Shown here: positions 45,883-54,883 of the stretch, in pieces
Position numbering within the stretch: the stretch's first letter is position 1
Layout of the letters: each line of letters begins with the position of its first letter
DNA from: Bacillus sp. FJAT-22090
GTDB taxonomy: Bacteria; Bacillota; Bacilli; Bacillales_A; Planococcaceae
Assembly: GCF_007676755.1 (NCBI RefSeq)
Contig: NZ_VEBK01000003.1
Span: forward strand, 186,001 to 250,000
Length of the DNA: 64,000 bases
Reading direction: 5' to 3'
Notes under the pieces: generated by a model
What the model was told of the DNA's origin: nothing
The model's database searches: none
What the model saw: only the letters and a program-made list of their open reading frames with translations
Program-made: the position numbers and the translations under genes

Positions 45883-45928
45883 TTAACACACTCCCCTTTG
45901 TTTTTTATACTTAACATCATTTCTGACG

Positions 45929-46246
45929 TTATTTCCCCGATACTCTTTCATATAAATCAATTACTTCTATTGCCAAGTCACGAAAAGTAATCGAATTCAT
46001 CAAATGATCTTGCGCATGGATAAGCATCATCGTTACTTCCACTTTCTCTCCTCTAGCTTCTTGAGTGAGCATGGCTGTTTGTGAATGATGCGCTTCTACT
46101 AGCGACTGATTGGCGATTTCGATTTTTTCTCTTGCTGCTTTTATTTCCCCTTTTTTCGCTAGCTGTATAGCTTCCATACAATCACTTTTTGTATTTCCGC
46201 TATGCAGTATTAACCCCATAATAGATTGCATTAAAACTTCTTCCAT
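45929..46246 (-). CDS. PTS EIIA, lactose/cellobiose family
   Basis: 105 residues from the ATG at 46246, behind AGGGGTG. All-helical IIA of the lactose/cellobiose type: SIMGLILHSGNTKSDCMEAI and the phospho-accepting His in MLIHAQDHLMNS near residue 80. Receives phosphate from HPr and passes it to IIB. It starts 12 bases after the IIB gene. Confidence 0.93.
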   Translation of the reverse strand: MEEVLMQSIMGLILHSGNTKSDCMEAIQLAKKGEIKAAREKIEIANQSLVEAHHSQTAMLTQEARGEKVEVTMMLIHAQDHLMNSITFRDLAIEVIDLYERVSGK

Positions 46247-46258
46247 ATTCCACACCCC

Positions 46259-46570
46259 TTATCCAATCAACTCTAGTGCCTGCTTTAAAACATTTGCACC
46301 ATTCATCATTCCGTAGTCCATCATGTTAATAACTTCAATTGGAATATTTTTTTCTTTATACTTTTCTTCGTAAGTTCCTTTTAAATACCGTACCTGGGGA
46401 CCAAGCAGCATTACATCTACACTTTTATTCGCTAAAACTTTATCCACTTCACTTTCCGCTATAGCAAAAATGTCTGCTTCCAAGCTTTGTTCATTCGCCG
46501 CTTTTTGCATTTTTGAAACTAATAAACTAGTACTCATACCTGCTACACAAACTAACATAATATTTTTCAT
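46259..46570 (-). CDS. PTS EIIB, lactose/cellobiose family
   Basis: 103 residues. The phosphocysteine loop is CVAGMSTS (Cys8) instead of the common CSAGMSTS. Small alpha/beta protein that phosphorylates the sugar during transport through EIIC. ATG at 46570 behind GGGAG. First gene of the IIB-IIA-IIC-mupG operon, with a NagR-type site 56 bases upstream. Confidence 0.93.
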   Translation of the reverse strand: MKNIMLVCVAGMSTSLLVSKMQKAANEQSLEADIFAIAESEVDKVLANKSVDVMLLGPQVRYLKGTYEEKYKEKNIPIEVINMMDYGMMNGANVLKQALELIG

Positions 46571-46625
46571 CTTTCGCTCTCCCCTGTGAATGTAATCGCT
46601 TTCTTAAACCGAGAATATCATTGAT

Positions 46626-46637
46626 TGGTATATACCA
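46626..46637. promoter_or_regulatory. NagR/dre-type operator, PTS operon site 1
   Basis: Perfect palindrome TGGTATATACCA, flanked as ATTGGTATATACCACA. It closely matches NagR (YvoA) sites of Bacillus (ATTGGTATAGACCAAT type). It lies 56 bases upstream of the EIIB start; the nagR gene is in the same cluster. Confidence 0.75.
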
Positions 46638-46729
46638 CAACTACTTTTTATGCGTTTTAATTCCATATAATTCATAAAAAATAATTGGACTAACCCGCAA
46701 ATACTTGAAATTTCTGATTATTATTAGAC

Positions 46730-46741
46730 TGGTATAGTCCA
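46730..46741. promoter_or_regulatory. NagR/dre-type operator, PTS operon site 2
   Basis: TGGTATAGTCCA, a near-palindrome of the same consensus, 104 bp upstream of site 1. That is close to ten helical turns, so looping between the two sites is possible. It also lies just past the stop of the GNAT gene. Confidence 0.65.
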
Positions 46742-46781
46742 CAAAAAAAATCAAAAAAAATTCATTTATCCTTCTTTTTTG

Positions 46782-47957
46782 TTAGAAATACTCATAAAAT
46801 GTCGGTGGGTCACTTGCAATAGCGTTTTTCCAATTCTCTTCCGTTTCTTTATCTACTACATATTTTGCATAATATAACGTTTCTCTTATCGATAAATATC
46901 CTACTATCATGGATGAAAAAATAGTGATTGGTATTGATAAGATATGATTCTTATCTACTAAACTTTCCTCTATTACGTCGATTTCTCCAAATTTATTTAT
47001 ACGATATAGGTTTTCATTCCACGGTGCAAAGGTATCTTGAATGGATAGATACAAAGATTGTTGTAAATTTTTCCATGAATATTCTTTTAGAAAAGCAAAT
47101 ACATCAACAATCCTTATCATGACATCCTGTAAAACTTCTTTTTTAAATTGTGGTTGATCAAAATGAAAACCAAAATGGCTAAAAGTGGAGGTGTCTCCCA
47201 CAATTGCCTGCACACTAGCCTTATGGGATGTTATAAAACGCCAAATTGCCTGTTCAGCAAGCGCATCCTTTGCCACAAAGTCTTGTATCACAAATAGTAA
47301 ATCTTTTATTTCATAGCGTATATATCCCGCTACCGTATCGTCCCTACAATAAGCTGCAATATGACAGTTCGGTGCTCTACTAGCAATTCGTTTCCACCAA
47401 GCGACGTCTCTTATCATACCTCCATTTTTTTTGCGAGCTTGTTCATTATGAAATTGTTGAACTTCTTGGAAGGTTTTTTCATCCATCCACTCGAAGCTAA
47501 AACGTTTCATTTGATCTATTCTATTACCGAACTGTGGGAATGATTCTGTCGGAATAGAATAATGTAGCTTATCAAAAAACAACTCCCAACCGAAGTGACG
47601 ATAGAATGATACAGAGAATGGTGCTAACACAGATATATATTGTTGATTTTTACGCATCTCCTCTAGTGATCTAGTCATCAGTTCCTTCATAATTCCTTGA
47701 TTTCTGTATTCAGGGTATGTGGCTACAAACCCGATTCCACCCATTTTATAATTTACCCCGTGCACGGTCATATTTAAGGGAAGGACGAGTAATTGTCCTA
47801 CTAATTTTTGTTGATCATAAGCACCTATCGTCGTACTAGTTTCTATCCAATATTGAAAATCATCGCGTCGTGCTCCCTCATATTTATTCGGAAAGCTATA
47901 ATCTCTTAACCGATGTACTTGTTCATGATCCGTTGCAGGTATCAATTGAATTTTCAT
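46782..47957 (-). CDS. Eis-like GNAT N-acetyltransferase
   Basis: 391 residues, the length of Eis-type three-domain acetyltransferases: an N-terminal GNAT domain with the acetyl-CoA motif VATYPEYRNQGIMKELM near 85, a second GNAT-like domain, and a C-terminal sterol-carrier-like domain. Start at 47957; GGAGTG lies about 11 bases upstream, and a GTG four codons earlier is a weaker alternative. Last gene of the nagA-nagR-SIS-ptsH-ptsI operon. Position suggests it acetylates an amino sugar or a wall-derived peptide, but Eis-like enzymes have broad amine substrates. Confidence 0.82.
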   Translation of the reverse strand: MKIQLIPATDHEQVHRLRDYSFPNKYEGARRDDFQYWIETSTTIGAYDQQKLVGQLLVLPLNMTVHGVNYKMGGIGFVATYPEYRNQGIMKELMTRSLEEMRKNQQYISVLAPFSVSFYRHFGWELFFDKLHYSIPTESFPQFGNRIDQMKRFSFEWMDEKTFQEVQQFHNEQARKKNGGMIRDVAWWKRIASRAPNCHIAAYCRDDTVAGYIRYEIKDLLFVIQDFVAKDALAEQAIWRFITSHKASVQAIVGDTSTFSHFGFHFDQPQFKKEVLQDVMIRIVDVFAFLKEYSWKNLQQSLYLSIQDTFAPWNENLYRINKFGEIDVIEESLVDKNHILSIPITIFSSMIVGYLSIRETLYYAKYVVDKETEENWKNAIASDPPTFYEYF

Positions 47958-47988
47958 ATGAGTTTTCACTCCTTACGAACTGTTTGTT

Positions 47989-49701
47989 TTATAGTAGAAG
48001 ATTCTGTTCTACATATTGCTTTACTTCTGATCCCTCTGTGAATATTAATAAGTTCTCTACATGAACAGCCAATTGCTCTTTTGGCAATCTGGCAATAAGT
48101 GCACGAGTTTTTAAAATAGAAGATGCATTCATAGAAAACTCATCTAGTCCAAGAGCTAAAAGTATTGGGATAGCTATTTCGTCTCCAGCCATTTCTCCGC
48201 ACATACCTACCCATTTGCCGTTACTATGAGCAGCATCTATCACCATTTTAACGAGTCTTAAAATAGCAGGATGATATGGTTGATATAAGTATGAAACCTT
48301 TTCATTCATACGATCAGCAGCAAATGTATACTGGATTAAATCATTTGTACCAATAGATAAGAAATCTGCCTCTTTCGCAAACAAATCCGCAATAACTGCT
48401 GCAGAAGGAATTTCAACCATCATTCCTACTTCAATTTGCTCAGAAACCGGGAAGCCATTATTAATAAGCCACTCTTTTTCCTCCCCTAGCAATTCCTTTG
48501 CTGCCCTAAATTCATCTAGCGTTGCAATCATCGGGAACATAATTTTCAAGTTACCGTGCACACTTGCTCTTAACAAAGCGCGTAATTGAGTTCGAAAAAG
48601 ATGTTGTTGATCTAGACATAATCGAATTGCACGATAGCCCAAAAATGGGTTCATTTCTTTTTCTAAGTTTAAATAAGGTAGTTCTTTGTCTCCCCCAATA
48701 TCTAAGGTGCGAACGATAGTTGGTTTGTTTTCCATTTTCTCTAGAACTGTTTTATAGGCTAGAAATTGCTCTTCTTCATCCGGTAACTCTTTTCGGTCCA
48801 TATACAGAAACTCTGTACGGAATAGACCGATACCATCTCCCCCATTTGCAATAATTGCAGCAACATCCCCTGGTTTACCGATATTACCAGCTATTTCAAC
48901 AGGATGACCGTCGAAACTTACACTTGGAAGTGAAATATACTGTGCAAGTAATTCATTTTCTTTTTCTAAAGCTCTTTGAGAAGAGACATAATACTTTTTC
49001 AACTCTTCACTAGCATCTAAGATTATCTTTCCGCTCGTACCGTCCATAATAACGGATGACCCATGCGTAATATCCTTCGTAGCTGTCTTTGCACCTACAA
49101 TAGCAGGAATCCCCATTGTACGGGCTAAAATAGCCGAGTGGGAGGTTCTTCCACCGATATTTGTTATAAAGCCCTTCACATACTTCTTATCCAATTGGGT
49201 TGTCATCGAAGGAGTCAAATCCTCTGCAACGATAATAACTTCTGTTGATAATCGACTATAGTCTAGAATCTCTCTTCCTAATAAATGAGCTAATAGTCTT
49301 TTTGCAACGTCTTGAATATCAATAGCTCGTTCCTGCATATATTCACTTTCCATTGCCTTAAACATGCTGACATATTCAGAAACAACTTCATGTACCGCAA
49401 ACTCTGCGTTCACTCCATCATTAATATTATTTTCAATTGCGAAAAGCATATCGGGATCTTGCAGCACTAAAATTTGTGCGGAAAAGATAGTTGCTTTTTC
49501 TTCACCAAATTTAGCTTTCGCTGTCTCACGAATTTCTTCTAGCTCAAGCTTTGCCTTTTGGATAGCATCTTTTAATCTCTCTTTCTCCTTTTCTACATCC
49601 CTAATTTCTAGTTTTTCTACAGATAAATCAGGCTCTACTAGACAATAGGCCTTTGCTATAGCGACACCATCGGAAACTGGAATTCCACTAAGCTCTAACA
49701 T
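47989..49701 (-). CDS. ptsI: PTS enzyme I
   Basis: 570 residues, full length. Takes phosphate from phosphoenolpyruvate and passes it to HPr. Active-site His188 lies in GGRTSHSAILARTMGIPA; the PEP-binding signature is DFLSIGTNDLIQYTFAADR near 440, and the C-terminal acid-base Cys is in GMCGEMAGDE near 500. The ATG lies inside the last codons of ptsH, so translation is coupled. Unusual in being placed inside an amino-sugar operon instead of a stand-alone ptsHI locus. Confidence 0.95.
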   Translation of the reverse strand: MLELSGIPVSDGVAIAKAYCLVEPDLSVEKLEIRDVEKEKERLKDAIQKAKLELEEIRETAKAKFGEEKATIFSAQILVLQDPDMLFAIENNINDGVNAEFAVHEVVSEYVSMFKAMESEYMQERAIDIQDVAKRLLAHLLGREILDYSRLSTEVIIVAEDLTPSMTTQLDKKYVKGFITNIGGRTSHSAILARTMGIPAIVGAKTATKDITHGSSVIMDGTSGKIILDASEELKKYYVSSQRALEKENELLAQYISLPSVSFDGHPVEIAGNIGKPGDVAAIIANGGDGIGLFRTEFLYMDRKELPDEEEQFLAYKTVLEKMENKPTIVRTLDIGGDKELPYLNLEKEMNPFLGYRAIRLCLDQQHLFRTQLRALLRASVHGNLKIMFPMIATLDEFRAAKELLGEEKEWLINNGFPVSEQIEVGMMVEIPSAAVIADLFAKEADFLSIGTNDLIQYTFAADRMNEKVSYLYQPYHPAILRLVKMVIDAAHSNGKWVGMCGEMAGDEIAIPILLALGLDEFSMNASSILKTRALIARLPKEQLAVHVENLLIFTEGSEVKQYVEQNLLL

Positions 49702-49964
49702 TCTTCGCCAATACCTTTAGCAATTATTACTTCTGTTATTCTACTAATTGCTTCATTGGCATCCGCCCCTTCGGCAGAAATCTTTACAATCGCTCCGGGT
49801 GCAATCCCTTGCGCCATTACACCCATTATCGATTTTAAATTGACCGATTTATCATTATAAGAAAGTTGTACATCAGAAGTGAATGAAGTGGCTGTTGTAA
49901 CTAGTAATGTAGAAGGTCTAGCATGCAATCCTTCAGGGGTAGTAATTTTAAAAGTTTTTTCCAT
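49695..49964 (-). CDS. ptsH: PTS phosphocarrier protein HPr
   Basis: 89 residues from the ATG at 49964, behind GGAGG. The phosphorylated His (His14 by this start, the classical His15) is in GLHARPST, and the HPr-kinase site Ser46 in KSIMGVMAQG is conserved. It can thus take part in CcpA-type catabolite control, and this is a true HPr and not the Crh paralogue. Overlaps ptsI and starts 20 bases after the SIS gene. Confidence 0.95.
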   Translation of the reverse strand: MEKTFKITTPEGLHARPSTLLVTTATSFTSDVQLSYNDKSVNLKSIMGVMAQGIAPGAIVKISAEGADANEAISRITEVIIAKGIGEEC

Positions 49965-49984
49965 CAATAAAACCTCCAGTATAG

Positions 49985-50704
49985 TTATCCAAATTCAATG
50001 CGGCTTTTATATATAGCTATCATCTCATCGTTATGAGATTGATCACTCGACACGTTTGCGCTTTCAAAAACGGGTAATATATCAAGTTCACCACTTAATG
50101 TTTCAATAACTGAACAAAACAGAGTATTAAGTATCGTAGAACCAACTACTGTAGATGCCGGCCCATATTGCATACCTTGGTGACTTAATAGCCCGTCGCC
50201 CACAGGGATATGTGTATTCAATACAAAATCAACCACTTCCTCCAAACGCTTTCCGCTGCTATGTCGTGATAATTGTTCGCTGTATTCTAAAGACTGGAGA
50301 GACAGCACAACAATACCAGCCTCCTTTGCTAGCAGTGCAACGTCGATTGGCGCTGCATTACGTCCAGAAGTAGAAATTACGATTAGTACATCATTCTTCT
50401 TAAATTCGAAACTTGCAGTATATCTTTTTATAAAATTTGGATCTTTTTCATTTCTCGAAGAAGTTAAAGCTCCTTTATGAAGCATCAATGGTTCAATTGT
50501 TATTGGCTTCACAGGTACAAGACCGCCAGCCCGATAATGTGCATCCTGAGCCAATAAATGTGAATGACCGCACCCAAATAATTGAACGATTCCACCTTCC
50601 CGAAGCTTTTCCATAATGATGGATGCTGCCTTTTCAATATGCGCTTGTTCTTTCTCAATTACAGTGTTTAAAAGCTGTTGTATATTTTGAAAATAAGATT
50701 GCAT
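49985..50704 (-). CDS. SIS-domain sugar-phosphate-binding protein (UPF0309 type)
   Basis: 239 residues from the ATG at 50704, behind AGAGGTGA. Single SIS domain: QLFGCGHSHLLAQDAHYRAGG near residue 38 and VLIVISTSGRNAAPIDVALLAKEAG near 105. It belongs to the UPF0309/sugar-isomerase-domain family, close to but distinct from MurNAc-6-phosphate etherase MurQ. As no MurQ is visible in the cluster, this protein may supply the etherase or a phosphosugar isomerase step. That is inference. It follows nagR by 4 bases. Confidence 0.83.
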   Translation of the reverse strand: MQSYFQNIQQLLNTVIEKEQAHIEKAASIIMEKLREGGIVQLFGCGHSHLLAQDAHYRAGGLVPVKPITIEPLMLHKGALTSSRNEKDPNFIKRYTASFEFKKNDVLIVISTSGRNAAPIDVALLAKEAGIVVLSLQSLEYSEQLSRHSSGKRLEEVVDFVLNTHIPVGDGLLSHQGMQYGPASTVVGSTILNTLFCSVIETLSGELDILPVFESANVSSDQSHNDEMIAIYKSRIEFG

Positions 50705-50708
50705 ATCG

Positions 50709-51431
50709 TCACCTCTGAATTTCACTAATGAATTTGTATCGATCCGCACGATATGTACTTCGAACTAATTCGAATGGAACACCATCTGACAAGAAGCTAG
50801 TTCTTTTTATAATGAGTACTGCTGAGGTAGTGTTTATTTGAAGATATTTACTATCTTCTTTTGTGGTAATCGCAGCCTCCATTTGTTGAATCGCATTACC
50901 AATTTTCTGATGGTGTTTCGCTTCAATTAAAGCATATAGCGAACCCATAATTTTCTTTTCATCAAGCTCGGGAAAGACTTTCACAGGTATATACGTTCTT
51001 TCAATTGCCATAGGTTTCCTATCAGCAAATCGAATACGCACAACATAAAAAACCATTTCTTGTAGGTCTAATTGTAAATCTCTTGCAATATCTACAGAAG
51101 GAACGATTTTTTCAAAATGTATAAGCTTACTGCTTGGCTGCATACCTCTTGCTCTCATATCTTCCGTAAAACTAGTTAGTCCATTTAAAGGCTGCTCTAG
51201 TTTTGGATTGGCCACATATGTACCTCTCCCTTTTTCTCTATAGAGCAAACCACTATTCACTAAATTTGTAATAGACTGTCTTACTGTCATGCGACTAACA
51301 CCTAATTGTTCGGATAATTCCCGTTCAGAAGGTATATTCTCTCCAATTTTATATTCTTCCATATAAATACGTTGCTTTAACAACTCCTCTATTTGCACGT
51401 ATATTGGTACATGGGAGCTTTTATCTATCAA
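50709..51431 (-). CDS. nagR: GntR-family repressor NagR (HutC subfamily)
   Basis: About 240 residues. N-terminal winged helix (PIYVQIEELLKQRIYMEEY, IPSERELSEQLGVSRMTVRQSI, KGRGTYVA; residues 6-75) and a UTRA effector domain (95-240). The start appears to be a TTG at 51431, nine bases after AAGGAG; a TTG three codons earlier touches that site. NagR/YvoA binds TGGTATAGACCA-like sites and is released by glucosamine-6-phosphate or GlcNAc-6-phosphate. Three such sites are seen in this cluster, so it is the likely local repressor. Confidence 0.9.
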   Translation of the reverse strand: MIDKSSHVPIYVQIEELLKQRIYMEEYKIGENIPSERELSEQLGVSRMTVRQSITNLVNSGLLYREKGRGTYVANPKLEQPLNGLTSFTEDMRARGMQPSSKLIHFEKIVPSVDIARDLQLDLQEMVFYVVRIRFADRKPMAIERTYIPVKVFPELDEKKIMGSLYALIEAKHHQKIGNAIQQMEAAITTKEDSKYLQINTTSAVLIIKRTSFLSDGVPFELVRSTYRADRYKFISEIQR

Positions 51432-51484
51432 GCTTCTCAACTCCTTCTATTGCAGAAATCCGCCATTTACTCAATTAAAGTAAA

Positions 51485-52645
51485 CTATCTTTTTTCGAAT
51501 ACTATGTTTCCGCGACATATTGTTTTTTCTATGTGTAAATCTTTATTCAAGATGACTAAATCTGCATCCAAGCCTTCCGCAATATAACCTTTAGTAGATA
51601 ACTTTAGTTGCTTTGCGGCATTGGTAGAAGACATCGCAACAAGCTCTTGCAAGGAAGAATTAGTGCATTTACGAATATTCCGTACAGCCTCATCCATTGT
51701 TAGTACACTTCCTGCTAAAGCACCAGTGGGAAGATGTGCCCCTTCTCTTGTGACGTGCACCGTTTGTCCGCCTAAATCATAATCTCCGTATGGTAGCCCT
51801 TTTGCACGCATAGCATCTGTAATTAAAATAACGCCGCTTGCCTTTTTCAACAGATATGCTATTTTTACCGCCATAGGATGACTATGTATAAAATCAGCAA
51901 TAATCTCCGTTTTTATCTGTTCTTCAACGAGCACGCTTCCAACAACGCCCGGTTCTCGGTGATGAAAAGAACGCATTTGATTGAATAGATGGGTAGCTTG
52001 TGTTGCACCTAGCTTCACTGCTTGCCCTAGTTCTTCTGACGTTGCATCTGAATGGCCAATTGAAACAATAACTCCTCGTTCACTTAACGATTTAACAAGT
52101 TCCAATCCATTTGTAACTTCTGGTGCAATAGTTATTTGTTTAATACGGTTACCACTTATATCTTGCCAATGATTGAAAAGTTCAATCGATGGATCAATAA
52201 TATGCTCGATCGGCTGTGCACCGGCCTGTCTAGTTGAGAGAAACGGACCTTCCAAATGTATGCCCAATATCTCTGCTTCATCTATTGCAGTTTCAAAACT
52301 ACTTATATTTTCTAAGGCATTCTCTATAGCTTCGACAGTTTGCGTTATTGTAGTAGCTAAAAAACTAGTTGTTCCTTCTTTGACTAAAGAACGAGCCAAC
52401 CCTCTAAGCGATTTCTCGTCTGCATCCATTACATCAAACCCCGCTGATCCATGAATATGCATATCGATATATCCAGGGAAAACAATCCATTCACTAGATA
52501 GTCCATTTATTTTTTCATCAGCATCATATCGTAAGTTTTTACCTACCCTCTCGATTTTCCCATTTCTTAGGAACAGGTCACCTACAAATTGATGATCCGG
52601 ATTAACAATCGTCACGTTTGAAATGAGTATTGTTTTTTCCACCAT
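51485..52645 (-). CDS. nagA: N-acetylglucosamine-6-phosphate deacetylase
   Basis: 386 residues. Removes acetate from GlcNAc-6-phosphate, giving glucosamine-6-phosphate for NagB. Amidohydrolase motifs: GYIDMHIHGSAGFD, GIHLEGPFLS, SIGHSDAT, ATHLFNQMRSFHHREPG and the catalytic Asp in ILITDAMRAKGLP. ATG at 52645 behind TTAGGAGG. First gene of a six-gene operon with an operator directly upstream. nagB is not adjacent as in B. subtilis but lies 10 kb downstream. Confidence 0.95.
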   Translation of the reverse strand: MVEKTILISNVTIVNPDHQFVGDLFLRNGKIERVGKNLRYDADEKINGLSSEWIVFPGYIDMHIHGSAGFDVMDADEKSLRGLARSLVKEGTTSFLATTITQTVEAIENALENISSFETAIDEAEILGIHLEGPFLSTRQAGAQPIEHIIDPSIELFNHWQDISGNRIKQITIAPEVTNGLELVKSLSERGVIVSIGHSDATSEELGQAVKLGATQATHLFNQMRSFHHREPGVVGSVLVEEQIKTEIIADFIHSHPMAVKIAYLLKKASGVILITDAMRAKGLPYGDYDLGGQTVHVTREGAHLPTGALAGSVLTMDEAVRNIRKCTNSSLQELVAMSSTNAAKQLKLSTKGYIAEGLDADLVILNKDLHIEKTICRGNIVFEKR

Positions 52646-52706
52646 TAATACCTCCTAAGAATTTTTTTGGTCAAGAGGCGGATATAGACAAAGTAATTTA
52701 TCAATT

Positions 52707-52733
52707 TTGGTATAGTTGTCTATACCAATTATA
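52707..52733 (-). promoter_or_regulatory. NagR operator and -10 element of nagA operon
   Basis: Inverted repeat TTGGTATAG / CTATACCAA with a 4-base centre (52707-52728). A perfect TATAAT (minus strand, 52728-52733) abuts it, so the operator covers the transcription start region. It is 62 bases above nagA. Matches the Bacillus NagR consensus. Confidence 0.8.
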
Positions 52734-52970
52734 GAGCGTTTATATTAAAAAGAAAAGAATTAATTTACAATGTTCTGATTTTTGAACAAAAATACGACAT
52801 AAATATTGCTCTTGTCCGTTGCTACTAACTTAGTAGTAGTCCCTTCGTTATTCTATATATTATGTACCTTTTCAATTATTATTCTGACGAATAGAAAATG
52901 AATTTTATTAAATAGCATAAAGACCTGATGTTTCCCCTTACTATCAATGAAAATGTTTTCATAAGAAAAA
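52734..52970. other. Intergenic DNA upstream of nagA
   Basis: AT-rich stretch without a gene between the nagA promoter and the permease terminator. Apart from the nagA promoter elements I see nothing in it. Confidence 0.5.
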
Positions 52971-53000
52971 AGAACGCCTGATATCTTTCACCAAGCGTTC
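52971..53000 (-). terminator. Terminator after amino-acid permease
   Basis: On the minus strand GAACGC-TTG ... CAG-GCGTTC, followed by TTTTTTCTT, 20 bases past the permease stop. Confidence 0.7.
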
Positions 53001-53020
53001 ATATTACTATATTTATTTGT

Positions 53021-54403
53021 TTATCTAGATATGTTCTCATCATTATCTAAAGGAACACGTTTATTTATATTTAAAATATAATAACTTGCTGCAACAATAC
53101 ATAAGAAAACTATTCCTACAACAAGTGATATACGTGTATCTGAATTAAACCACATGCCTACTAGCACCAACAGGAGAAATAGCATGGTGGCATAGTTACT
53201 AAAAGGTGCTAATGGCATTTTAAAAGGATGCTTATCCATTTCTACTGCCCTTACCTTTCTGAATTTCAACTCACTAATAAGCAAAGCAAACCATGGAATC
53301 ATTCCAGGTAAAACGCTGGCACTATAAACGTATAAAAATAACTTTGGTGGAGCGAGAAAATTTAAAACCACACCAATTGCCAATCCAATAAGTACGGCAA
53401 TTGTACAGTATAAAGGAACACCATTTCTTGATACTTTCGTGAAGACTTTCGGTGCTTGTCCATTCAAAGCCAGTGTATAAAGCATACGTCCTGCACTGAA
53501 GATACCACTATTACAACCAGACATAGCTGCTGTGATAACGACAAAATTAATTAGTCCAGCCGCTGCAGTAATACCTACTTTTGCAAAAGTAGATACAAAA
53601 GGACTACCTATCGTATCAAGTTGATCCCAAGGATATACAGTAACAATAATGAAAATAGCGCCAATATAAAATATTAAAATACGCCAAATAATCGTTTGAA
53701 TGGCCTTTGTTAATGTCCTAGTGGGATCCTTGGCTTCACCCGCTGTAATACCAATAAGTTCAACCCCTTGATAAGAGGCAACTACTAGGGATAATGCAAA
53801 GAAAAACCCTTTCCAGCCACCCGTGAAGAAACCGCCATGTGTCCAAAGATTCGACAATCCAATTGCATGTCCTCCATTTCCTATTCCAAATAGAATAAGA
53901 CCTAACCCTGCAATAATCATTAGCACAATCGTAACAATTTTGATCAATGCGAACCAAAACTCAAACTCTCCGAAAGATTTAACAGAAACTAAATTTGCCG
54001 CTCCAAGAACCGCCATCGCTACAATCCCCGGTACCCAAGCGGGGAGGTTAGGAAACCAATATTGCATATATACTCCGACTGCAATAATTTCGGACATCCC
54101 TACAATAACCCATTGAAACCAGTTGCTCCATGCCGTCATATATCCAGCCAAAGGATGCATGTATTTATGGGCAAATGTCGCAAACGAACCGGTAGTTGGC
54201 TCTAAGTAAAGCATTTCTCCCATAGAACGCATGATAAAAAATATAAAAATCCCTGCAATCGCGTATGCCAACATGACAGAGGGACCGGTCCATTTTATCG
54301 TACTTGCAGAACCCATAAACAAACCTACCCCAATGGTACCGCCTAAAGCAATCATCTGAATATGGCGCGACTCTAGTCCTCTTTTTAAGTTTTTATCTGA
54401 CAT
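53021..54403 (-). CDS. AAT-family amino-acid permease (APC superfamily)
   Basis: 460 residues, twelve membrane segments. AAT signature: [20 protein letters not shown] at helix 1, [17 protein letters not shown] near 215, and [17 protein letters not shown] near 315. It is close to B. subtilis permeases of the AapA/YbxG/GabP group; D-alanine, D-serine or glycine transport would fit the cell-wall theme of the neighbouring cluster, but substrate cannot be read from sequence. ATG at 54403 behind GAGGAGGG. Monocistronic with its own terminator. Confidence 0.88.
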   Translation of the reverse strand: MSDKNLKRGLESRHIQMIALGGTIGVGLFMGSASTIKWTGPSVMLAYAIAGIFIFFIMRSMGEMLYLEPTTGSFATFAHKYMHPLAGYMTAWSNWFQWVIVGMSEIIAVGVYMQYWFPNLPAWVPGIVAMAVLGAANLVSVKSFGEFEFWFALIKIVTIVLMIIAGLGLILFGIGNGGHAIGLSNLWTHGGFFTGGWKGFFFALSLVVASYQGVELIGITAGEAKDPTRTLTKAIQTIIWRILIFYIGAIFIIVTVYPWDQLDTIGSPFVSTFAKVGITAAAGLINFVVITAAMSGCNSGIFSAGRMLYTLALNGQAPKVFTKVSRNGVPLYCTIAVLIGLAIGVVLNFLAPPKLFLYVYSASVLPGMIPWFALLISELKFRKVRAVEMDKHPFKMPLAPFSNYATMLFLLLVLVGMWFNSDTRISLVVGIVFLCIVAASYYILNINKRVPLDNDENISR

Positions 54404-54634
54404 ATTAAACCCTCCTCATCAACAATCTATTATTCTAAAATTTATAATGTAGATTATTAAATCTAAAACCCTTATGATATTACTTTTATTATAATAATAA
54501 TATTTCAGAATTAATACAAATGTATTTTTAGGAAAAACAACCAAACACAGTATTTTAATCGGAAACCCATCTGTTTATTAAACTACTTTTTATATTTCAG
54601 AATAGTTTTACAAAAAGCTTTTTCTTTAAGAACA

Positions 54635-54830
54635 AAACTGTATTTATCGTTCTTGAAGTCCTTTGGGAAGGCCTATGCTATATGATAGCCGATTTTTTAA
54701 GAGCTATTGATCATGACTGACATCATGATCAATAGCTCTTTTCTCGGTAATCCTATGGCATTTATCTATCCGTCGCCCTTCTCAAACTTCAAGCACTGAT
54801 TTAGTACTGCTCTTTGGAAGTAGAGAAGCC
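54635..54830. repeat. ~200-bp dispersed repeat with stable hairpin, copy 2
   Basis: Counterpart of 42898-43095. The hairpin here is 54699-54716 with 54723-54740 (18 bp, 6-base loop), followed by TTTTCT. One base pair in the stem is changed on both sides (G-C to A-T), so pairing is kept. Similarity continues weakly to about 54880. Confidence 0.8.
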
Positions 54831-54883
54831 TACTCACAATGAGTCGGCTCCCTTTTGCTGCTTGCTAATCGGTCATGCACCTC

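Noticed and set aside
47989-49964. HPr as the regulatory paralogue Crh
   Set aside because: The phosphorylated active-site His is present in GLHARPST; Crh lacks it.
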